Assembly: GCA_019137255.1 (NCBI GenBank)
Contig: WPDH01000597.1
Location: 1-29,631 of the forward strand
DNA: 29,631 nt
From: Corinectria fuckeliana
Lineage: Eukaryota; Ascomycota; Sordariomycetes; Hypocreales; Nectriaceae
Direction of reading: 5' to 3'
The stretch's first letter is position 1. Each line of letters begins with the position of its first letter. This document shows, one piece after another, positions 1 to 9,906 of this stretch. The position numbers were made by a program, and so were the translations under genes. Below the pieces are notes generated by a model. The model had not been told where the DNA came from. It was given only the letters and a program-made list of their open reading frames with translations, and searched no databases.

Positions 1-157
1 TGATGACCCGGGCAGCTCGCCGTCAGAGTCATAGTCGTCAGCTAGGAAGGTCCGCTGATAAGCTCGTGGCATGACCGTGCCGGCCTCATACGTATCCCTG
101 ACCTGCTCGGCCCACCGTAGCCCCGCCTGAAGCCCTTCCTGCCGCGCTGATGATGAT
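1..157 (-). CDS. Possible partial exon running off the left edge, unidentified
   Basis: On the minus strand the frame whose codons begin at 120, 117 and so on is open from about position 243 to the edge of the window. From about 157 leftward it reads like real protein, including LRWAEQVRDTYEAG and ending in an acidic DDYDSDGEL stretch. No in-frame ATG lies upstream of a Met codon at 72-70, so if real it is either an internal exon or starts there. A different-frame ATG at 193-191 sits 68-73 nt downstream of a TATAAA on the same strand (261-266), but that frame stops at 86 and I see no intron that would join the two. I do not recognise the family. A degraded gene or chance frame is possible. 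Confidence 0.3.
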
Positions 158-1578
158 GATGACCGGAAAAGGGATGTTGAATAATTTGTCCATTGTAATT
201 GAGTGACTGAAAGTTGCGGTTGGTAGTAGCAAGACAACTGCACTTGAGATCACACCAAAATTTATATGGGGGGCCGAGCATCGGTGTCGGCGGGGTAACA
301 GACCCACCCTCAGCCACATTTGGTATGCTTGATAGTCAGATTGGTATGCTTTATATCACGTCCCAAAAAGAATTGGACAGAAAGAACCTAGAATTACCAT
401 GAACCCGACCCCCCGGACAGCCGACAGTCGGGTACTTCGACGTCGGGCTAGGCCAAGGGTATCCAATGTACTACTCAGGGTTGTTTTGTTCACTGGGAAA
501 TGGACGACGCGTTTGATGCACGGGCAGATGAACCACGGCCTCCGCTGTCATCTAGGGATATTTACTTTGTATATATCGTCTGCCTGATGTCGACGAAGCA
601 TCCCTTATGTACAACATTGAATCCACGAATCTTTTCAACTGTAATACGAGGGATAAACCACGACCAAACTTCGGCAAACGAGGAGCACTACGATGTATGT
701 ACCTACCAGTGAAAGCCAAGTACCTAGATGCCTAGCAAATGACAAGCAGCCATGGGACCACTCCATCCATCCCAGACTTGACTTGACTTGACTGAGAACA
801 GCCCCAGCCCAGGTAGGTAGGCAAAGTACGAATAGGGCCTACGACGACGTCGGGTGGCCTGTACTTAGGAAGTACGACGTACAAGACTGCCTACCTAGGG
901 GGGGCCGGCATGTCTGCTGGGGCCCCGCGCCTTGCCTGACTGGACTTGCGCGGTGGAGCGGTGGGCTTGCGTACCTCAGTAGTATGGCGTGGGCTCCATG
1001 GTGGTGCAGTAGTACTGCGACTGTGCTGGACGCGGGCGGTACAGTACAGATGATTTTAGGAAGCCCGGAGGTCCATACTACTAGTAGCAAATACCAGCTG
1101 TACGAATACTCGCTGGTTGGTGAGTGTGCCTGTGCAGGCACTCAATTTCATGGTCACCTGGTGGTGATGGTGGGAGTAGCAGGCGTTCCGTTACGTTTGT
1201 ACCTACATCCACTGTACCGTGGTAGGTGGCCCGCCGTACCCTGCCCTGGTCGCCCTTCCTGCACTCCATGACTTGAGGTGCCTCCCAGGTTCCCTTCCCT
1301 GGACGGGCAAGCCCCCCGGCCGCTCTCGCCCGCTGCCGTCCAGTTCGTTCGCTGGCTGCTAGCTCACCCTAAGTAAAAGAAAAAATTACCCGCCCACCTC
1401 ACTGGCCACACAGGCCACAACAGCCCCCCCTTAGGTGGTCCAACCGCTCCATCTTGCCATCTGCCCGTCCCAAGCCATGCCATGCCATGCCAATGCCATG
1501 CTAAGCTAAGGATCCATCCATTTTCCGCCTGCTGTTCCATGCCCACACACGCCCACACCCGCCTTCTCCCACGCCTCT
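158..1578. other. Intergenic, no supported gene
   Basis: No frame here reads like protein over a useful length. Contents are short tandem repeats (ACTTG x3 at about 775-795, CATGC-type units at 1475-1500), GGTAGGTAGG and TACGACGTAC-type microrepeats around 814-895, and C-rich tracts. The right part is presumably upstream regulatory DNA of the cyclin gene. Confidence 0.6.
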
Positions 1579-1620
1579 ATGCTGGTCATTCATTGCCAGG
1601 TGGACAGGAGACTGCAGACC

Positions 1621-1650
1621 GGACTGGACTGGACTGGACTGGACTGGACT
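1621..1650. repeat. GGACT x6 pentanucleotide tandem repeat
   Basis: Six perfect consecutive GGACT units. It lies at the start of the CT-rich upstream region of the cyclin gene and has no coding interpretation. Length polymorphism between strains is likely for such an array (inference). Confidence 0.95.
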
Positions 1651-1724
1651 GAAGACCGCACCGGGATAGAGCACTCACACTCACAACTGGGCAATTCTGG
1701 CCCGGCCATCCTTCAACTGACACA

Positions 1725-2882
1725 CGCCCTCTCTCCTCCACACACTCCATCCCCATCTCCCCATCTGCCCATCCTCTCCCTCCTCTTCGTCCTTCATCCT
1801 TTTCTCTCACCTCCGTTTCCCTTCCCTTCCCTCGGCATCCCTCTCTTCATCCTCCCTCTCTTCCGCTCTCCCTCTCCTCCACGACAGAAACCGAATCCTC
1901 CGATTCCTCGACAACCACCAGTCACGAACCCTTCTCCGCGGTTCGTCGACGTCAGGATTCAGGTCTTTTTTCGCGCGAGCATCTACCCGTCCTCTCCAGT
2001 CTGGTGCAGGTCGCTGTTGTTCCCCCACGGTTCTGTGCTCCAGTGGTCCACGCCCAAGCGTCTTCCACTCTTCCACCAACCTCAAGGAGATCGCAGCCTC
2101 GGGCTCTCTCTTTCTCTCTTCCTTCCCTCTCATCCATCTACGACCTTTTTCTTTCCTTCTAGTAAGTACTACCGTCTCTCCTTTCCGCCATCTACCTCTA
2201 GTCCGCGATTTGCCGTTGTCCTCGTTGCATTGCCTCGGAAATCGCGCCCATTGCTTCACGATTCGCCTTCTTCGCCTTCGAAACCGTCGAGCTACTCGGC
2301 GACCCGGGCATCGCATCGCCTCTTTCATCTTTCTTTCATCACTACATCCTAAAGATTTCGCCCGCCTTGGCGCTGATCTGTCTACCTTGTTTTTCGCCCA
2401 CTGTTCAGGGCACACGCAACAAGAAGGCGGACATGAGGTTGCAGTAGAACTGGGCGGGCTAACTCGTAACAGGGTGCTTAGATCCTCGCGACCCTTTTCA
2501 GGCTTCTATTAGGGCTTCCTTGTCACTCGAACACTTCGAACTCTCCTCACTCGACACCAATCAGAACTTCTGAAGGTCCCTTTCGGTTGACCATCACTTC
2601 TGTTGGAATCCCTCGAACACGAACATTCACACCGTTAGTCTTGTCTGCATCCTCACTAGACACGACATTCCGGAGCACCCTTAAATGGCTCGATCATTCT
2701 ACTGAACATCGAGACGACCATTCTTTCCGCTCCGTCGCTTCTCAACACCTGAACCCGGCACCTGACTTCATTCCCCGCTGTAGCCTTCATCTACAGCCGT
2801 GCTCCCGTGCCTCGACGCTTGTTCTTCCCCGGCAAAGGTCGCTGTTCGATCTTCGTCGGACCCCTCCCCCAATACCTTCATC
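1725..2882 (+). promoter_or_regulatory. CT-rich promoter and probable long 5' leader of the cyclin gene
   Basis: The region from about 1725 to 1890 is strongly pyrimidine-rich on the plus strand, as is common around transcription starts of fungal genes. About 1 kb without convincing coding sequence then precedes the cyclin ATG. A consensus donor GTAAGT at 2162-2167 and a CTAAC (2459-2463) followed by CAG (2470-2472) could bound a 311 nt leader intron; an earlier acceptor ending at 2409 is an alternative. A six-codon upstream ORF (2685-2705, ATG to TGA) lies 177 nt before the start. The transcription start is not visible from sequence, so the leader extent is inferred. Confidence 0.45.
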
Positions 2883-3878
2883 ATGCCTGGAGGCGTATGT
2901 GCCGTCCTCGATTATGAGGTCGACACGATGGCCGAGTATGTGGCCGAGATGGCGACGCGGGTTGTGACCCCTGATGCTCCGGTTACCGCACCCTTCCGCA
3001 AGTTCGTGTCTCAGATCCTCACTTCGACGAGACTTCCGAGCACTACCATCCTCCTTGGAATGAACTACCTCGCTAAGAGGATCAACACCATGAAGGGACA
3101 GGGTCCCTACAAGGCCTCCGAGGGCCAGGTTTGGCGATACCTCACTGTCTCGCTCCTCCTCGGCAGCAAGTTTCTTGACGACAACACTTTCCAGAATCGC
3201 TCCTGGTCTGAGGTCAGCGGCATTGCCGTCTCCGAGCTTAACGCTCTGGAGTTCGACTGGGTCGAGTCCATGGGCTGGCGCCTGTATGTCAACCTCGACC
3301 TTAGCAAGGACTACCAGGCCTGGCTCGACAACTGGCGTGAATGGCAGGACATGAAGAAGCGACAGGCTGCCCAGGTCAGCCGCGAGAGACTCACTTCTCT
3401 GGTTCCCGCCATCGACACCGAGCTTGCTCGACACAGCGGCCACCGCACTTCTCCCCACTCGCGCTACCTCCAGGAGCAGGTTGCCGAGTATGAGAGATAC
3501 CAGGCTATGAAGGTTCAGCAACACACCTACCGCTCTCGTGAGGCTGGCTGGGCTCACAACCCCTGGAGCGCCCCCCTCACTCCTCCCGACTCGGGTTACG
3601 GCACCCCCGACTACTCCATGTCGGCTACGTCGAGCAACGAGCGTTACAACGAATGGTTTTCCCAGGCTGCTGCCCAGTACAGCAGCCGCTACCCGCAGCC
3701 CCCGGCCTACAGCAGCTTCTATCCACGACACAACAACCACGCTGGCCACTACCCTTACTCTCAGAACATGTGGGAGCATGGGTTGGCTGAGTGCAGTTGT
3801 CCTGGTTGTGTGGACTCGATGAAGCAACAAGTCCCGTACTTCGTGCCTCAGGGTTATAGTCAGCCAGTCATGGGCTGA
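2883..3878 (+). CDS. Pho85-type (Pcl/Clg1/Pas1-like) cyclin
   Basis: Uninterrupted gene of 331 residues. The N-terminal half (about residues 17-140) is a cyclin box of the fungal Pcl/Clg1/PclA type, with the diagnostic run KFLDDNTFQNRSWSEVSGI at about 96-114 and ELNALEFDW at about 118-126. Such cyclins bind a Pho85/Cdk5-like kinase, and related members act at G1/S and in conidiation in Aspergillus (family knowledge). The C-terminal half is low-complexity, rich in Tyr, Pro, Ser and Gln, with a proline-directed cluster PLTPPDSGYGTP at about 231-242 that could be phosphorylated, and a Cys motif ECSCPGC near 303-309. The start is the first ATG of the frame; the frame is open 84 nt further upstream but without an ATG. 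The cyclin assignment is firm; the exact subfamily is less sure. Confidence 0.9.
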   Translation: MPGGVCAVLDYEVDTMAEYVAEMATRVVTPDAPVTAPFRKFVSQILTSTRLPSTTILLGMNYLAKRINTMKGQGPYKASEGQVWRYLTVSLLLGSKFLDDNTFQNRSWSEVSGIAVSELNALEFDWVESMGWRLYVNLDLSKDYQAWLDNWREWQDMKKRQAAQVSRERLTSLVPAIDTELARHSGHRTSPHSRYLQEQVAEYERYQAMKVQQHTYRSREAGWAHNPWSAPLTPPDSGYGTPDYSMSATSSNERYNEWFSQAAAQYSSRYPQPPAYSSFYPRHNNHAGHYPYSQNMWEHGLAECSCPGCVDSMKQQVPYFVPQGYSQPVMG

Positions 3879-3934
3879 TATGGAAGCATCGTCTCCTCAC
3901 AAAAAGACGCTTAATTGCTCTTTGTACGAGGGTA

Positions 3935-3950
3935 TTTGTTTCGAAACAAA
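3935..3950. repeat. Perfect 16 bp palindrome (TTTGTTTC / GAAACAAA)
   Basis: The arm TTTGTTTC is followed directly by its exact reverse complement. It sits 57 nt downstream of the cyclin stop codon, so it may be in the 3' UTR. No function is evident. Confidence 0.9.
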
Positions 3951-5747
3951 AAGTCTCAGGTTTCCTTTTTATGGCAACGAATTTTCTTTTACGCACATCC
4001 CGAGAACGATACATTCGCATCTTCAGATACCCCAGGCACGACAAAATTGTTCACACGATGACCTTTCGGCGGATCATTCTCAGGTTTTCTTTCCCCCTCT
4101 TTCGAATGTCGCATGGACGTCGTGAATTTCAAGATTGTCCTAACCGAGGGCATCTTTTGTTCGCTTCATCTAAAAACTGCTTCTATACCGCGACTTTTCC
4201 TTTTATTGGTATATGTTCAATAATGGCACCCGGCGTTTGGGTTTTTTTTCTTAACTTCATTACACGGCTCGGTTTCGATAGACGCGCGGTTTCTACGTCC
4301 TTTTATCCGATTTACAACGCCCTTGAGATCGTTTGTTCTACGATCACGAAAAAAAAATCGACATATCTCAGCATTGTCATGAGTCTGAGAGGACGACCTT
4401 AACACCGATCGAGATGCCGACTCTCGCCGGTTGTTGATCACATGGACGATACACTATCACACTGCCTTGGGGCCTATGCGGCTCCGGTACCCTAGAAAAG
4501 GGTTAAGCAGTGATCAAATGAAAATGATGGACCATCAAATGGTGGTCAGCGTGTCGCGGCCGCTTGCGACAGTTTTCTTTTGTGCGCAACGACTTCGAGA
4601 TGCGACGTCGCCCAGTTGCGTTAGGCCGAAGTCGATTTTCGTTCTATGTCCGAGGCTTGCGTCGAGAAAGGTCGCCATAAGAGTCGCCCTCTCACGCGCA
4701 ACCGCCTCACTTATCTGCGGATTTCAAGCGGCACCTCACTATACAAACTTGAAAATAGTTTGGGGACGGTACATATTTTTTTGGCATGCCAAATTTTGTT
4801 CTGTGTGGCAGACGGTAGTTTCTGCCTACGAAAATGGGTTTACATGATGGGGTTCATGCATTGCGTTCAGCGGGTAAAATGGGGAAATGGGATGGGTTTT
4901 CTTTGGTATTTTGTTCCTTTCACTTTTCTGTCCCGGAGCCTGGTACGATTCGCTGGCGTCTAAGGACAAGTCCACGTCCAGCTGAGCACACCAGCACGTT
5001 CCCGGCGGCTGTTTTTCTTTTTCTTTTTTTAACGATCTTAGACGTTGTTTTCATGGGTTTGGCATTAGTAGAGAGGGGCTCTATCGGGAAGTTTGCTTCT
5101 TTGCACTGGTTTAATGGGGAATCATTTGGTGTGGGGGTGTCCTCAGGAATACCACATCGGTTTACTCTTCATGATATGGAATGATATGTTACGGGACTGG
5201 CGGGGGTGACTTGGCCCGGGACAAGAACGCAAAGCAAACGCTTGGCAAAGCTGCTTTGAGTCTTTGTTTGTTGGCTCGCAAGGCGTGCTGTTCTATTGCT
5301 CAGGTTTCGGGCACTGGCGCTTCCGTGCAACCCCGTCGACGGCAAAAGGTGGTTGGAATGTATATTTCGGGTGTTCTCTTTTCTCTTTTCTTTTTCGCCT
5401 TGGATTCTCCCGAACACCCACCCTGGTCTTGATTTGAAGCTGGGTTGGGTTTGGGGCTTCTGAGGGTTGGAGTCCGGAGCGGGAGCCACTCATTGGCGTG
5501 CTATAATCAGCGTGTCCTCTCGCTTTGGGCCCTCCTAGATTAGCAAATGAAAATGAAATAACTCTCGCAAAATGATTGCCTTAATTGATGTGAATGATGC
5601 TTAGCACAAGATTGATGGCAGATGATTGTCGCTTGTGTATTCTTGTTAGTGGGAGAGTCATTGAGAGAGTCTGCACGGGTGATTTTCGGGAAACACCCTC
5701 ACTCTTTCATCCTCGAAGCTCATCGGAATCCTCCTCCGTCGACAGAC

Positions 5748-5783
5748 ATGACACTCAACCAATTCGCTCTCAAAGCATATTAG
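5748..5783 (+). other. Upstream ORF before the NIP30-family gene
   Basis: An ATG at 5748 opens an 11-codon frame (MTLNQFALKAY) closed by TAG at 5781-5783, 147 nt before the main start. It matters only if the transcript begins upstream of 5748, which the sequence alone does not show. Confidence 0.35.
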
Positions 5784-5930
5784 GCCGCGGAGAGACAGAG
5801 CCGGCACCGTTGAACAGGCGATTGCGCCTCCCAAGTTCCTGCAAAGTGCACACCGAATTTCTGCAATTCACAAACAACGTTGGGGCACTCGCCACCTACA
5901 ACGAAGAGCGAGAGCTCCGTCACAGCCACC

Positions 5931-6722
5931 ATGTCGAACCGCTTCGTCTCGGCGGGCACCATCAGCTCCACCGGCGAAGTCTCCAAGGACTCACCAGCCG
6001 AGACCCGCGCTGCCGCCAAGCCGCTCCACGCCGGCGCCAAGTCCAAGGAGTGGGAGGCGGTGCAGCAGGAACTTGAGGCAGACCGGCGGCGGCGCGAGGA
6101 GCAGCGTCTCAAGGCGGCGTCGGGGGAGGGAGAGAGGAGTCTGTTCGAGATACTGGAGGCTAACAAAGGTTCGGAAATCCCCTTCGCTTCTGTGCCATTT
6201 CACAAGGCGTCCATGCCCATTCGGTTTTCCTTGGAAGAGAGTGGTGTAGGCTGATTCTCGAGGGGGGGTGGTTTCACAGCTGCTAAGCAGGCTGCGTTCG
6301 AGGAACAATCCAAGCTGCGCAACCAGTTCCGCGCGCTGGATGACGACGAGATTGATTTTCTCGACGACGTCGCCGCCGCCAAGCGCGCAGAGGAGGACCG
6401 CGTGCGCCGGGAGACGGAAGAAGGACTGAGGGCGTTCCGGGAGCGGCAGAAAGGGGGAGGAGGCGGCGAGGAGAACGAGGTGGGCGGCGAGGCAGAGAGC
6501 GAGTCGTGGGGCGTGGGGAAGAAGAGGAAGCGTGTCAGGGACCGGGAGGTCAAGAAGGGCGTGGGGAGGAGGGTGAGCAGTGCAGAGGCGGATGTAGAGG
6601 TCAAGGCGGTAAGGGGAGACGAGACGAAGGGTGAGGCGAAAAAGACGGAAGAGGCTGCGAAGCCGCCGGAAAAGAGGACGTCGGGACTCGTGGCATATGG
6701 AAGCGATTCGGATGATGACTAG
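5931..6722 (+). CDS. NIP30/FAM192A (PIP30) N-terminal domain protein
   Basis: Two exons, 5931-6168 and 6280-6722, give 226 residues. The intron (6169-6279, 111 nt) starts GTTCGG, has a CTGAT branch-like site at 6251-6255 and ends CAG. The junction restores the conserved block LFEILEANKAAKQAAFEEQ. Residues about 1-110 match the NIP30 domain: FVS near the N-terminus, charged helices with KEWEAVQQELEADRRRREE, then LRNQFRALDDDEIDFLDDV. In animals this family (PSME3IP1/PIP30) is nuclear and binds the PA28-gamma proteasome activator; the fungal partner is not established (knowledge). The remainder is low-complexity and Lys/Glu-rich with likely nuclear-localisation runs (KKRKR) and ends in an acidic SDSDDD tail. 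The domain call is firm; the fungal function is unknown. Confidence 0.87.
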
Positions 6723-7041
6723 CTAGCAACGGAACTCAAGACGCCAGACGTACATGACTTTAATCTATACTCCAAAGCGAATGTGTTTTTGGAACATGGC
6801 CCTGGTCCGTAAAGGGGAGTAAATAGATTGTGATGACAGAGTAAAGTAGCCCAGACGTCGTCCCTCGCTCTATCCGCAGATGCACCGCACCGCATATCGC
6901 CCCCTTGCCTCCTGGTATAGCATTATATACAAAAGCGTCCTCGTCACAGTGAGCAGTTCCCTTCCCCACTGGTTTCTAGTATTCGTACAGACACGTTCTT
7001 TTTTTTTTTCTTCGTCTTTCGGCAGTAGCTGATTTAATCAC
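6723..7041. other. Convergent 3' spacer
   Basis: The 319 bp between two facing stop codons must hold both 3' UTRs and poly(A) sites. A near-pure T tract at about 7000-7011 lies close to the TIM54 stop. No gene is seen. Confidence 0.7.
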
Positions 7042-8436
7042 CTACTCTTCGTTGCTGATGTCACCCACGTTGGGGCGCATGGGCTTGGTGTTCCACGAGT
7101 CCACGCCCCAGCGCCAGACGCTGCGCAGACTGCCCTTGATCCAGCCCTCAATCTCCTCCTCGGGGACGACAAAGGCGGCAGCGCGGGCCTCGTGCTCGGG
7201 GCTGAGCTCGAAGCGGCGCATGCGCTGCATGATGCGGGCGTCGACGACGAGGGGCGACGTCCAGATCTTCTCCGTGGGCGGCGCGGCAGCGGCCTTCTCG
7301 GCGGGCTCGGTGGGTTCGTCGTCCTTCCACACCGACTTGGGCCAGTCGTGCTCCTCGTGGGCGAGGACGAGCTGCTGCTCGTGCAGGCCGTCGGCCTCGC
7401 GCCACTCGCGGGAGGAGGCGGCGAAGCACACGGCGGCGACCTCGCGACCGATCTCGTCGGCGAGCTTGCGGCGGTTGAAGAAGCGGTTGAGGCGGACGAA
7501 GGTGTGGCGGAAGCCGAGGCGGTGGGGGAAGGTGATGGGGTTGGAGGGGTGGAACTCGTCGGGGATCTGGACCGGGAGGGTAGCCACGGAATAGTCCTCG
7601 GGGGAGTTGTAGGGCAGTGGTTGAGGTGGTCGTTCAGGCTTCTTCTTCTCCTCTTCCTTTTTCTCCTCCTCCTTCTTTTCCTCCTCGGGCTTGCTGCCCT
7701 CCGCCTGTTCAGCTATGGGAGCAGCATCTAGAGGAGCGGGGGCATCTATGGGAGCAGCCTTCACCTCGGATTCTGGTCGGACGGGAGCGTCTAGGGGGCC
7801 AAGCCATCCCTCGTGTAGTCCTCGCACGTACTCCTTCCATGCGTGCAGCCCGAATACGACGTCGCCGTTGACGCCTTCATACTCCGGAAGGCCCATCTTC
7901 TTCCTCAGATCCTCGATACTGGTCTCCTCTGTTTTCAAAGCCTCCTCACCAGGGCGCTCATGCTCTCTCCTCGATCGGCGAATCTTCTCGGCGACGGCTG
8001 CCCTCACGTCGCCCTGCTGCCTTCCTTGAACGAACTCCCAATCGAGGCCGGACGCGGCCAGGACGGGCTTGGCATACTCAAGGAAGTGTTCTTGGGCGAC
8101 ACGCAGGCCGTCGCCGGGGGGCGCCTCCAGGTAGATGGTCAGCTTGCGGGGGAGCTGGTTGGGGGAGCCGATCAGCTCCTTGGACAGGGGAGAGACGACG
8201 TGCTTCCACTTGGCCGTGGCCCGCTTCCTCTGGCGCTTGTCGTAGACGACGGCGGCGGTGATGGAGCCGGTGATGGCCCAGAAGATCATCCAGTTGCGGG
8301 AGGGTAGCTTTCGGGGGAGGTTCGGCAGGCCCATCATCGCCAGGACGGGGTTCTTTTTCGGAGCAGGAGTCGGCGCCTTATAGGTTGCGCCGGCGCCGGT
8401 GCCGGTGGGTTGGGCGGGGGGATTAGGCTCGGCCAT
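7042..8436 (-). CDS. TIM54: Mitochondrial inner-membrane import subunit Tim54
   Basis: Single-exon gene of 464 residues. Tim54 is part of the TIM22 complex, which inserts multi-spanning carrier proteins into the inner mitochondrial membrane (family knowledge). The N-terminal part has the family layout: a Pro-rich start, NPVLAMMGLPNLPRKLPSRNW (about 29-49, including the typical GLPxxxxKLPSRNW-like block), then one membrane segment at about 49-66. The block RKLTIYLEAPPGDGL (97-111) follows and leads into the intermembrane-space domain. A Lys/Glu run (about 251-266) forms a low-complexity linker before the second conserved part, with DYSVATLPVQIPDEFHPSNPITFPHRLGF given here as two adjoining pieces at 281-299 and 300-309. 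The start is the first ATG. Length agrees with fungal Tim54. The gene has no intron, unlike most neighbours. Confidence 0.93.
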   Translation of the reverse strand: MAEPNPPAQPTGTGAGATYKAPTPAPKKNPVLAMMGLPNLPRKLPSRNWMIFWAITGSITAAVVYDKRQRKRATAKWKHVVSPLSKELIGSPNQLPRKLTIYLEAPPGDGLRVAQEHFLEYAKPVLAASGLDWEFVQGRQQGDVRAAVAEKIRRSRREHERPGEEALKTEETSIEDLRKKMGLPEYEGVNGDVVFGLHAWKEYVRGLHEGWLGPLDAPVRPESEVKAAPIDAPAPLDAAPIAEQAEGSKPEEEKKEEEKKEEEKKKPERPPQPLPYNSPEDYSVATLPVQIPDEFHPSNPITFPHRLGFRHTFVRLNRFFNRRKLADEIGREVAAVCFAASSREWREADGLHEQQLVLAHEEHDWPKSVWKDDEPTEPAEKAAAAPPTEKIWTSPLVVDARIMQRMRRFELSPEHEARAAAFVVPEEEIEGWIKGSLRSVWRWGVDSWNTKPMRPNVGDISNEE

Positions 8437-9882
8437 GTTTGCGCTGAACCGGTGCGACGTATGTGAGGAGTGTCGAGGGGTTAAGGATGGAATTCTAGCA
8501 GTCGAGTGAGTTGAGACCGGCCACCGGATGGACTACAGGCCTCGATATACTGCTCGCCGGGTCGAGGTCGTTGCGGTTCCCGCTTAGGAAAAAAAAAAAC
8601 GGCCGCGATAAGAGCCAGGCCGATAAGGTTCCGGGCGGGATGGAAATACATAGGCTCCGTCTGCAAGCTCCCAAACCCACCACCTAGGCCTACCTCACTG
8701 ACCTGCCAGTCTCATCCATCCATGTTCTGGTTCTTGGTTGACAGAAGTCTAATTACGGGTTTGATTTTCTAGGCCTAATTACGAAGTGGTTCATAATGTT
8801 TCGTCAGCGAAGATTGATAAAGTCTGAATGGCTTACCAGGGTTTCTTCGGCAAAGGCTTCTCGAATTGTGATTACTAGGTACATACGAAGTAGTACGTTG
8901 TATGTATTCCGAGAACCTAGTCGTTGGCTGACATGAAGATCTCCGGGCCGCATGCCATGCATCTAGATGTGGTAGGCCGCATGATGCTGTCTCGGAGAGG
9001 AAGATAGTCTAGCTCTTTGCACTTCGTACGTAGACTAATGCTCAGTCGTTGAAGTGATTGTCATGCTAGCAACACGTTTTGATGTTCTAATTCTTCAGCT
9101 GGCCATGGTATCACCAGTCGGAAGCACCGCCCTTTAAATGCTTGGGTCAACTATTTGTACACCCTGAGTTGCCATGTGGGAAGCACGGGCTTTGGATGCA
9201 ACAACGGGAGCGAAGAAGGCGTGGCGGCACGGCATTATCAAACTCAACTCGGCGGATCAATGCACGACTATTAATTCGCAACTGGACATGACTACCCAGT
9301 GCCACCAGTCAGCCACGATCACAGCCCGGCATAATCCAGTTTGATGATTTCGAGTCGAGACGGTGCAGGACGAGGAGTGTAACGGCAAGTTGTGAACCCA
9401 GGGGTCAACTATGTGACGTGAACGGCTATACTACATAGTATAAGTAATAGGGCATCCTACATAATACAGCTGGAATGGGTGGTGCCGCAGGCCGCAGGTT
9501 GACCTGAGGCTTTGGGGAAGCGATGAGGCGGGGATTGGACAAGGAAGCCCCTGACTCGTTTATGGGCACTCCACGGTGCACGATTGTTGTTCCCCAGCTG
9601 CTGTTGCAGTGCGTGGTACTGCGTAGGTAGTATCAGGGTGCTTGTGATGTGTACCCAACTGTCCAGGTGTTGCTGGGGCGGGTTTGAGATCTAATAACTA
9701 TCGGAGGACGAAGAAGGCTGAGCTACGAAGTGCTACCTACTACGTACGAAGTACAAAGGGAGAGTGAGTGGTACTCGTAGTACGCTCTGGCCCTCGCCAC
9801 TTTGGATCATTACCGTCGGCGGCGTTTTAGGTAAAGGGGAGTATTATTGTACGTTGGTCAACGTCAATAATTTTGTCACCTA

Positions 9883-9906
9883 CCTAGGCACCTAGGCACC
9901 TAGGCA
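9883..9906. repeat. CCTAGGCA x3 tandem repeat
   Basis: Three perfect consecutive 8-nt units; the core CCTAGG is itself palindromic. They lie in the TIM54/kinase spacer. Confidence 0.95.

Larger units (their letters stand above)
3879..5930. other. Long spacer: cyclin 3' region and NIP30-family promoter
   Basis: About 2 kb with no frame that reads like protein on either strand. The first part is T-rich and presumably includes the cyclin 3' UTR. It contains a perfect 16 bp palindrome 57 nt after the stop codon and homopolymer tracts such as the A run at 4348-4356. The right end holds the leader of the next gene, with an upstream ORF at 5748-5783. An unrecognised non-coding transcript cannot be excluded. 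Confidence 0.6.

Noticed and set aside
1579..2352. 257-codon plus-strand open frame rich in Pro, Ser and Leu
   Set aside because: It is translated from a CT-rich promoter/leader, has no domain, and overlaps a likely leader intron. Composition explains the lack of stops.
1807..2415. 202-codon minus-strand frame rich in Arg, Glu and Lys
   Set aside because: It is the complement of the same pyrimidine-rich leader, giving purine-rich codons by composition alone.
2787..3830. 347-codon frame antisense to the cyclin
   Set aside because: Shadow of the cyclin coding sequence; no family resemblance, and the sense strand is clearly coding.
7192..7731. 179-codon plus-strand frame rich in Gly, Leu and Val
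   Set aside because: Antisense shadow of TIM54; the Leu-rich end is the complement of its Lys/Glu run.
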